The translations under genes were made by a program, and so were the position numbers. DNA of 5,771 bases from Planctomycetales bacterium (GTDB lineage Bacteria; Planctomycetota; Planctomycetia; Planctomycetales; Planctomycetaceae). Position 1 is the first letter of the stretch. Every line of letters begins with the position of its first letter. The notes below the pieces were generated by a model that was given only the letters and a program-made list of their open reading frames with translations, ran no database searches and was not told where the DNA came from. This document shows positions 1-5,771 of the stretch, piece after piece. The stretch is from assembly GCA_020050375.1 (NCBI GenBank), contig JAGVKR010000363.1, positions 1 through 5,771 on the forward strand, written 5' to 3'.

Positions 1-1136
1 GATTTTTCATCGACGGCCAGGGTTATTTCGCCGCGGATCTGCCCGACTTTCTGAACGACCGCGACTGGCGGTCCAAACTGGTCAAGGCCGACGGAACCTT
101 CAGTCCCCGCTGGAACGGTTTGAATTTCTGGGATGAACAGCATCAGGAATGGGTGGCCATCGTGCAAAACGCCGTGCCGCACTGGTTGCCGACACGGGAG
201 ATTGCGCGGTTTTCCTCTCCGGACCTGAAGCAATGGCGGTCGGAGATTGTGTTGACGCCCGATCCCGCCGATCCGCATGAGCCCGGCCGCTACGACGAGC
301 CGATGATGCTCAATCCATATTACACCGAAGGTGTCGTCCTGGGTCTGTTGAGCTGGTTTCACAGCGATCGGACGTCTCCGGACGGCGGCCCTGTCCTGGA
401 CAAGGGTTCTCCCCAGGTCAAAGACTGGAAACAAGGTTGGCCCTGGCCGACGACCGCCGATAATCCGTTCGTCTGGCCCTGGGCCCGGCGGGGCGTGAAC
501 GAACTGCGGATCACGATCAGCCGCGACGGGGGGCGCACCTGGGATCGCACGTCGAGCCGGCAGGCGTGGATTCCCCACGGCACTGAGGAAAACAGTTACG
601 ACCGGCTGGCGATCTCGCCGACCCGGCCGGTTCGGGTTGATGACGAAGATTGGTTCTACGTCGGCGTCTTCGATGGGGATCACCTCGCCTCCCGCGCGAA
701 TGCGCGGCGGACTGCCTACTACCACGACCGGCAGCGGGTGGGACGGATCGCCCTCTACACGCAAAAGCACAACCGATTCGTCAGTTTGCGCACCGGCTCA
801 CAAATGGAGACGCTGATCACGAGGCCCTTCGTGGTGAATGGCGAAACGCTCCAGTTGAACGTGGACGCCAGCCGTGGCCGGGTGCGGGTCGGCATCGCGG
901 AATACAAGCCCGTGCTCACGCTCAAGGACACGACCTACAGCGTCGATCCGCACCTGATGGAACAGAACGTGCTTGCCGGCTTCACGCGGGACGATTGCAC
1001 GCCGGTCGAGGCGAACAGCATTGAGCATGTCGTTCAGTTCCGGAACGGATCGAGCCTGAAGGCGCTCCAGGGAAAGAAGGTCGTCCTCTTCATTGAGATG
1101 GTTGACGCAAATCTGTACGGCTTCAGACTTCACTGA
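1..1136 (+). CDS. Five-bladed beta-propeller glycosidase/sialidase-like protein (5' end missing)
   Basis: The frame is open from the left edge (first full codon at 3) to a TGA at 1134-1136, giving 377 visible residues; the true start and any signal peptide lie outside. A TTG at 120 is in frame, but the coding-like sequence before it (FIDGQGYF, DLPDFLND) argues against it being the start. Visible features: FWDE near residues 42-45, typical of an early blade in GH32/43-like propellers; a Trp-rich stretch (GWPWP, FVWPW); one clear Asp-box, SRDGGRTW, at residues 173-180 (519-542); then a C-terminal beta-rich module from about residue 270 (ITRPFVVNG) ending in DANLYGFRL. That last module recurs at the end of planctomycete/verrucomicrobial sialidase-like and GH-like propeller proteins. 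Carbohydrate hydrolysis or binding outside the cytoplasm is inferred from the fold; I cannot assign catalytic residues or substrate. The next gene follows in the same direction and frame. Confident as a gene, moderate on fold, low on activity. Confidence 0.78.
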   Translation, partial: FFIDGQGYFAADLPDFLNDRDWRSKLVKADGTFSPRWNGLNFWDEQHQEWVAIVQNAVPHWLPTREIARFSSPDLKQWRSEIVLTPDPADPHEPGRYDEPMMLNPYYTEGVVLGLLSWFHSDRTSPDGGPVLDKGSPQVKDWKQGWPWPTTADNPFVWPWARRGVNELRITISRDGGRTWDRTSSRQAWIPHGTEENSYDRLAISPTRPVRVDDEDWFYVGVFDGDHLASRANARRTAYYHDRQRVGRIALYTQKHNRFVSLRTGSQMETLITRPFVVNGETLQLNVDASRGRVRVGIAEYKPVLTLKDTTYSVDPHLMEQNVLAGFTRDDCTPVEANSIEHVVQFRNGSSLKALQGKKVVLFIEMVDANLYGFRLH

Positions 1137-1250
1137 GTGCCGTGCTCCGGAGTCACAGGCTCAGGCGAGCTGTCAATTGAGGTGCGTTCTGGTGGTCGCG
1201 GCCCGTGGGTGACTGCAGCGTCTCTTATTTCCATCTGCGATGATGCTGGA

Positions 1251-2168
1251 ATGACACTCAACGAGGGATATTCCTTTCGCCGTGTCCTGGACCGAGGGAT
1301 CGCGGGACACTCGACCTTGTCGTATCTTGTCCACAACTTCCCGCATTCGACAGAAGCCGATTGGCGGTTCCGGCTGCAGGCAGGAGAAGTCCTGCTCGAC
1401 GACAACACTGCGCGGGGGCCGGAGTGTCTGAAGCCGGGGTCGATCCTCATTTGGAATCGCCCGGGATGGGTCGAATGCGAGACCCCCCAGACGTACGGAC
1501 TGATCTACCGCGATGAGCACATCCTGGTCGTCGACAAGCCGAGCGGATTGCCGACGCTTCCCGGCGCCGGCTACTTTCGCAATACGTTGTGGAGTTTGGT
1601 CCGGACCGATTTCCCTGAAGCTCGCCCCTTGCATCGTCTGGGACGAGCGACTTCAGGCCTTCTGCTGTTTGCGTTGAATTCCCAGGCTGCGGCGACGCTG
1701 AGCCAGCGGTGGACTTTGGTCCACAAACAGTATCAGGCTCTCGGCAGTGGCGTGGCGTCGCTGCAGACGTACGATATCCGAATACCGATCGGTCCGCAGC
1801 GACACTCGCGATTGGGGCACGTCCATGCGGCCAGCCCGGCCGGCAAGCCCGCGCACAGCATCGCCCGGACACTTCAGCGGCGCGAGAGAACGACTGTTTT
1901 CGAAGTTGACCTGCTCACAGGGCGTCCGCATCAGATTCGCATCCACCTGGCGGCCATCGGCCATCCCCTCGAAGGGGACCCGCTTTATGCAGCGGGTGGA
2001 CTTCCCCTGACGGACCAACCAGGCTTGCCGGGCGATGCCGGCTATTGGTTGCATGCGCGGCGATTGAAATTCGATCACCCTGCGTCGGGTGAACCGCTTG
2101 ATCTCACGGCGCCGCTTCCGGAGATTCTGAGGTGCGATCAAAGGGTCGGAAGGGAATCTGACCCGTGA
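1251..2168 (+). CDS. RluA-family RNA pseudouridine synthase, PUS5-like, with Gly at the catalytic Asp position
   Basis: A 305-residue protein expected to convert uridine to pseudouridine in rRNA or tRNA in the cytoplasm. Domains: an S4-like RNA-binding region at about residues 28-75 (WRFRLQAGEV, LKPGSILIWNRP); then the RluA catalytic domain with YRDEHILVVDKPSG (about 86-99), HRLGRATSGLLL (128-139), KQYQAL (159-164) and TGRPHQIRIHLA...GHPLEGDPLY (223-246). In classical RluA enzymes the second motif is HRLDxxTSG and its Asp is catalytic; here residue 131 is Gly (GGA, 1641-1643). From memory, plant PUS5 and related bacterial proteins share HRLGRxTSG, as well as PAGKPA- and PGDAGYWLHA-like blocks, so this looks like a subfamily trait, not decay. 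The start is the first in-frame ATG, giving a normal family length; the frame is open back to a GTG at 1137 directly after the previous stop, but those 38 extra codons show no family similarity. No good Shine-Dalgarno is visible. The 114-base gap could allow co-transcription with the upstream gene. Confidence 0.9.
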   Translation: MTLNEGYSFRRVLDRGIAGHSTLSYLVHNFPHSTEADWRFRLQAGEVLLDDNTARGPECLKPGSILIWNRPGWVECETPQTYGLIYRDEHILVVDKPSGLPTLPGAGYFRNTLWSLVRTDFPEARPLHRLGRATSGLLLFALNSQAAATLSQRWTLVHKQYQALGSGVASLQTYDIRIPIGPQRHSRLGHVHAASPAGKPAHSIARTLQRRERTTVFEVDLLTGRPHQIRIHLAAIGHPLEGDPLYAAGGLPLTDQPGLPGDAGYWLHARRLKFDHPASGEPLDLTAPLPEILRCDQRVGRESDP

Positions 2169-2498
2169 AGACAGGCTGATATCGAGATGGCAATCAGTTC
2201 AGTCGTTGCTGGCAAGCTTCGGTCGAGACGGGGCGGTGAGCACGACGAAGGTTGACAAATCACTTGCATTTCAAGGCCGACCATGAGTTTCGACGGTTGA
2301 CGAAGTCGGGGCATCGGGATATAGCAGCAGACGCTGCAACGACCTTTGTATGCACCGAAGACGTGATCCGAGCCGCATTCTCGTGCCCGAGAATGCGTCT
2401 TCGCCGCCAGGCCGCAGGCTGATCGCCGTTCTTCGCTTCGGCGCCTCGAAGTCGCGTTGGATACGATTCGGCCAAGGATAGACTTTCGGAAAGACGGA
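2169..2498 (+). other. 330-base intergenic region / leader of the RND pump gene
   Basis: No convincing gene is seen here on either strand. Open frames crossing it on the minus strand run into the pump gene and give Arg/Ser-rich translations with no recognisable family. It must hold the end of the synthase transcript and probably the pump promoter, but I see no U-tract terminator and no clear -35/-10 pair. A TTGACA at 2252-2257 has no matching -10 at normal spacing. The one distinct element is the inverted repeat at 2356-2403. Just before the pump ATG, GGAAAG at 2488-2493 is a plausible weak ribosome binding site, five bases from the start. Confidence 0.6.
2356..2403. repeat. Bulged inverted repeat (16 paired bases, 4-base loop) upstream of the pump gene
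   Basis: The inner arms GCATTCTCG (2375-2383) and CGAGAATGC (2388-2396) are perfect reverse complements around a TGCC loop. The outer arms CGAAGAC (2356-2362) and GTCTTCG (2397-2403) are also perfect complements. On the 3' side the two arms are contiguous, while on the 5' side 12 bases (2363-2374) would bulge out. Alternatively C2374 pairs with G2397, giving a 10-bp inner palindrome. No T-run follows on either strand, so it does not look like an intrinsic terminator. It ends 95 bases before the pump start, so a structured 5' UTR or a DNA operator for a dimeric regulator are the reasonable readings; both are inference. Confidence 0.5.
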
Positions 2499-5400
2499 AT
2501 GAATCCAATCGTTTTCGCCATGCGGCGACCGGTTACGACGCTGATGCTCGTCGTGGCGCTCATCAGTGGTGGTCTGTTGGCCTTGAACCGCATGCGGGTG
2601 GACATCTTTCCCTCGCTGAACACGCCCAAGATTTATGTTTTTCTCGACTATGTGGGGATGAGTCCCGACCAGATGGAGGGATTCATCGTCAACCAGTTGG
2701 AGCTGTACTTCCAGTACGTCGACGGCATTCAGGACATCGATTCGCGGAACATCCAGCAGGTGGCGCTGTGTGAATTGTCGTTTTTTCCCGGCACGGACAT
2801 GGGGCAGGCGATGGCGCAGGTGGTCGCCATGTCCGATCGGGCCATGTCGTGGATGCCGAAGGGAACGCTGCCACCGATGATCATGCGGATGGACGCGGGG
2901 AGCGTCCCGGTCGGCTATCTCGTGTTCGAGAGCGACATCACGTCGCTGGGGGCGATGGGAGACCTGGCGCAGAACGTGATCCGGCCGCTGGTGCAGAAGA
3001 ACGTCCCCGGCACGGTCGCCATCTCCCCCTTCGGGCCGAATATGCGGTCGGTCATCATCAATGTCGACCCGCAGAAGATGCTGACGTACAACCTGACTCC
3101 CAAGCAGATCGTCGAGGCCCTCGCGACCGGAAACACGGTCGTCCCGGCGGGCAACGCCTATATCAAAGGCTCGATGCCGCTGGTGGCGAACAACGCAACC
3201 GTGGGCGACATCCGTCTACTGGGGGACATTCCGCTCAAACTGGGAGAAAACGTCTATGTGCGCGACGTGGCGACGATCCAGGACGACACCGACATCACGT
3301 ACGGATACGCGCTGGTCAACGGCAAGAAGTCGGTCTATCTGCCGATCATCAAAAAGGACACCGGATCGACACTGACGGTCGTCGCTGACGTCCACAAATC
3401 GATGCAGATGTTCCGGGACGCCGTTCCGAAGGACGTCTCCGTCACGTTTCAATTCGACGAATCGCCCACAGTCGTAACGGCGGTGAAGAGCGTGGCGACG
3501 GAAGGGCTGATCGGCGCGGTGCTGACGGGGCTGATGATCATGCTCTTCCTGAAAGACCCGCGCAGCGTCGTCGTGGTCGTTTGCAACATTCCGCTGGCGC
3601 TGCTCGGGTCGCTGTTCGGCCTGTGGATCACGGGGAATTCGATCAACATCATGTCCCTGGGCGGCTTGGCCCTGGCCATCGGGATTCTGGTCGACGAATC
3701 GACGGTCGAAGTCGAAAACGTCCACGCCCAGATGCGCCGGACGCACAACGTCGCCACTGCCGTGCTCCGCGGCAACATGATCACGGCGGTTCCCCGGCTC
3801 CTGGCGCTGCTCTGCATTCTGTCGGTGTTCATCCCGGCCTTCATCATGGCCGACCCGCTCCGTTCGCTGTTCATGCCGCTGACGCTCGGGGTTGGATTCG
3901 CGATGATCTCGTCGTACATCCTTTCGAGCACGTTCGTGCCGATCATGTGCGTGCGGTTGCTCAAGCATGTCGATCACGGCGAGGAAACGAGCGGGTTGTT
4001 CGCGCGGATTCTGGGCGTGTACGGCGGACTCGTTCAGCGATTCGTGCAGTTCCGGTGGCTGGTCGTCCCGGCGTATCTCGCGGGAAGTCTGGCGATTCTG
4101 ATTGTCCTCGGCTTGCAGGTGGGGACCGAGCTGTTTCCGCAGGTGGACTCGGGACAGTTCGTGATGCGGTTCAGGCCGCCGATCGGTTCGAACTTCGAGA
4201 TAACCCGTGAAATGGCGGTGAAGTGCCTCGAAGAGATCGAGCGCGAGGTGAAGGCCGAAAACATCGACATCAGCATGGGTTTTGTCGGCCAGGTCGCGCC
4301 GAACTTCGGCATCGACAACATGGTGTTGTTCATGCGCGGACCGGACGACGGGCAGTTGCGCGTGGCGCTCGGCGAAGAGAGCGGCGTGAAACTTCCCGAG
4401 TTTCGTGAGCGATTGCGAAAGATCTTTCCGGAGCGAGTGATTCCGTGGCTGGCCGGCCGACTGGAGAACGAAGGGCACTCGAAGCCCGAGGCCGTGCGCC
4501 TCGCGAATCAGTCGACGCTCAGCTTTGAGCCGGGGGACATGGTCACCTCGGTGATGAGCTTCGGTTCGCTCACACCGATTGCCGTGCGGATTGTCGGCAC
4601 CGATCTCAGCATGGTGCGGAGCCACGCCGAGAAGATCGCTGCCGAGATGAAGAAGGTTCCATCGTTGCGCGACGTGCAGTTCGAACAGGCGCTCGACTAT
4701 CCGACGGTCGAGGTGACAATCGATCGCGAGAAAGCGGGCCTCAGCGGCGTGAAGGTCGACGACGTCGCCGGGGCCCTGGTGATGGCGACCGCCTCCACCC
4801 GCTTTCGGTCACTCAACTACTGGGTCGACACGCGGACGGGGTTCGATTACCTGGTGCAGTTGCAGATGCCCCCTCTGCGGATTGAGTCGCTGCAAGATGT
4901 GGAAACGCTGCCGCTCGAATCGGTCAACCCCCTCGTCAACATGATGGTTCGCGACGTGGCCACGGTGCAACCGGGGGTCCGCTACGGCGAGCTCGACCGC
5001 AACATGTCGCAGCGATACCTGACGTTGACCGCCAACGTCGAAGGGGAAGACATGGGGCGCGCGTCCCGACATGTCGAAAAGGCGATCGCCGATGCCGGCG
5101 CCGCCCCGCGCGGCGTGCGGGTCGACCTGATGGGCCAGTTGCCCCCCATGACGCAGATGTTCAGCTCGCTGACGGCGGGGCTCGTGATCGCCGTGTTCGT
5201 GATCCTGGTCCTGCTGACGGCCTATTTCCAGTCGCCGCGGACGGCGCTCATTTCCATCGGCGCCGTTCCGGGCGTGCTGGCCGGAATCGCCACAATCCTG
5301 TTTTTCACGGGAACGACGCTCAATATCGAATCGTTCATGGGCTCGATCATGTGCCTGGGGGTCTCGGTGTCGAACTCGGTGATGCTGGTGACATTTATGA

Positions 5401-5771
5401 ACGATCACTGGAAAGGGGGGAGCGCGTCGGTCGAAGCGGCCATCGCAGGAGCCCGCGATCGTCTCCGTCCGATTCTGATGACCGCCTGCGCCATGTCGGT
5501 GGGGATGCTGCCGATGGCGCTCGCCCTCGAGCGCGGAAGCCAGATGCAGGCGCCACTGGGGCGGGCCGTGATCGGCGGGCTTGTGATGTCGACCTTCGCC
5601 ACATTACTGGTGCTCCCCTCGATCTTCGCTCTCGTCATCGGCAAGCGGGTCGCCAGTTCCCCCTCGATTTACCCCGACGACCCCGCGAGCGCCCATTTCG
5701 ACCCGGCCGTGTTCGTCGACGAGCCGGCGTCGGAGCTGGATCGCGAGTCGCACGACGGCAAAGCGCCCGCC
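2499..5771 (+). CDS. AcrB-like RND (HAE-type) efflux permease subunit (3' end missing)
   Basis: Inner-membrane pump subunit expected to export hydrophobic or amphiphilic compounds using the proton gradient, working as a trimer with a periplasmic adaptor and outer-membrane channel. The frame runs 1091 codons with no stop at the right edge, already beyond the usual 1030-1050 residues. The ATG at 2499 is chosen because RND proteins begin just before TM1 and the protein opens NPIVFAMRRPVTTLM, as expected. Order: TM1 (about 12-30); first porter region (to about 330, with IFPSLNTPK and NTVVPAGN); TM2-TM6 (about 337-485), with EGLIGAVLTGLMIMLFLKD at TM2 and GILVDESTVEVEN at TM4 (Asp399-Glu400); TM7 (about 521-541); second porter region (with EPGD, VMSFGS); TM8-TM12 (about 890-1045), with RLRPILMT at TM11 (Arg988, Thr995). 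AcrB's relay is Asp407-Asp408, Lys940, Arg971, Thr978; here the second Asp is Glu and the Lys is Ser958. The tail after TM12 is acidic and Pro-rich. No adaptor gene lies upstream; substrate unknown. Confidence 0.95.
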   Translation, partial: MNPIVFAMRRPVTTLMLVVALISGGLLALNRMRVDIFPSLNTPKIYVFLDYVGMSPDQMEGFIVNQLELYFQYVDGIQDIDSRNIQQVALCELSFFPGTDMGQAMAQVVAMSDRAMSWMPKGTLPPMIMRMDAGSVPVGYLVFESDITSLGAMGDLAQNVIRPLVQKNVPGTVAISPFGPNMRSVIINVDPQKMLTYNLTPKQIVEALATGNTVVPAGNAYIKGSMPLVANNATVGDIRLLGDIPLKLGENVYVRDVATIQDDTDITYGYALVNGKKSVYLPIIKKDTGSTLTVVADVHKSMQMFRDAVPKDVSVTFQFDESPTVVTAVKSVATEGLIGAVLTGLMIMLFLKDPRSVVVVVCNIPLALLGSLFGLWITGNSINIMSLGGLALAIGILVDESTVEVENVHAQMRRTHNVATAVLRGNMITAVPRLLALLCILSVFIPAFIMADPLRSLFMPLTLGVGFAMISSYILSSTFVPIMCVRLLKHVDHGEETSGLFARILGVYGGLVQRFVQFRWLVVPAYLAGSLAILIVLGLQVGTELFPQVDSGQFVMRFRPPIGSNFEITREMAVKCLEEIEREVKAENIDISMGFVGQVAPNFGIDNMVLFMRGPDDGQLRVALGEESGVKLPEFRERLRKIFPERVIPWLAGRLENEGHSKPEAVRLANQSTLSFEPGDMVTSVMSFGSLTPIAVRIVGTDLSMVRSHAEKIAAEMKKVPSLRDVQFEQALDYPTVEVTIDREKAGLSGVKVDDVAGALVMATASTRFRSLNYWVDTRTGFDYLVQLQMPPLRIESLQDVETLPLESVNPLVNMMVRDVATVQPGVRYGELDRNMSQRYLTLTANVEGEDMGRASRHVEKAIADAGAAPRGVRVDLMGQLPPMTQMFSSLTAGLVIAVFVILVLLTAYFQSPRTALISIGAVPGVLAGIATILFFTGTTLNIESFMGSIMCLGVSVSNSVMLVTFMNDHWKGGSASVEAAIAGARDRLRPILMTACAMSVGMLPMALALERGSQMQAPLGRAVIGGLVMSTFATLLVLPSIFALVIGKRVASSPSIYPDDPASAHFDPAVFVDEPASELDRESHDGKAPA

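Noticed and set aside
1145..1152. CTCCGGAG palindrome just after the propeller gene as a terminator
   Set aside because: Only eight bases with no loop and no T-run; it contains a common restriction-type palindrome and does not extend.
2187..2255. A 22-codon + strand open frame that could be a leader peptide
   Set aside because: No ribosome binding site, no codon run suggesting attenuation, and it ends 100 bases before the hairpin, so nothing links it to regulation.
2252..2257. TTGACA as a sigma-70 type -35 box
   Set aside because: No -10-like hexamer at 16-18 bases downstream; a single hexamer is not enough support.
2250..2301. GGTTGAC occurring twice (2250-2256 and 2295-2301) as a possible pair of binding sites
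   Set aside because: Only seven bases match, the flanks differ, and the 45-base spacing is not a whole number of helical turns that would clearly favour paired sites.
2436..2451. Small hairpin CTTCG...CGAAG before the pump gene
   Set aside because: A five-base stem in G+C-rich sequence is expected by chance.
2138..2629. A 163-codon minus-strand open frame spanning the intergenic region
   Set aside because: It overlaps the start of the pump gene and the end of the synthase, is rich in Arg and Ser, and matches no family I recognise.
3216..4625. A 469-codon open frame on the minus strand inside the pump gene
   Set aside because: Its translation is dominated by His, Arg, Asp and Gln with no domain pattern, as expected from the antisense of G+C-rich coding sequence. 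The + strand frame here is an unmistakable RND transporter.

Overview
The window reads as ordinary chromosomal sequence from a G+C-rich bacterium (about 60% by eye). It is most likely a planctomycete: the first protein belongs to a propeller/sialidase-like type that is abundant in Planctomycetes and Verrucomicrobia, and the RND pump and pseudouridine synthase resemble the versions I know from those groups. This assignment is inference from protein style; no rRNA or other marker is present.

Layout: three genes, all on the + strand. (1) Positions 1-1136 hold the C-terminal 377 codons of a secreted-type five-bladed beta-propeller (glycosidase/sialidase-like) protein, cut by the left edge. (2) Positions 1251-2168 hold a complete RluA-type RNA pseudouridine synthase with an N-terminal S4-like region. 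Its family catalytic motif reads HRLGR, with Gly where classical RluA enzymes have the catalytic Asp. (3) Positions 2169-2498 are a 330-base non-coding stretch whose only striking element is a bulged inverted repeat at 2356-2403. (4) From 2499 to the right edge runs an AcrB-like RND (HAE-type) inner-membrane efflux permease, 1091 codons with no stop yet. It covers all twelve expected membrane segments and the start of an acidic cytoplasmic tail.

The three genes show no common pathway. The propeller protein probably acts on or binds carbohydrate outside the cytoplasm, the synthase modifies RNA, and the pump exports small molecules. Genes 1 and 2 are close enough (114 bases) for co-transcription. 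The pump is set apart by a long leader and probably has its own promoter; its periplasmic adaptor and outer-membrane partner are not in view and may lie downstream.

I see no mobile element, CRISPR array, tRNA, rRNA or phage feature, and no convincing new system. The points most worth checking are the substituted catalytic position in the synthase, the substituted proton-relay residues in the pump, and the structured element in front of the pump gene.
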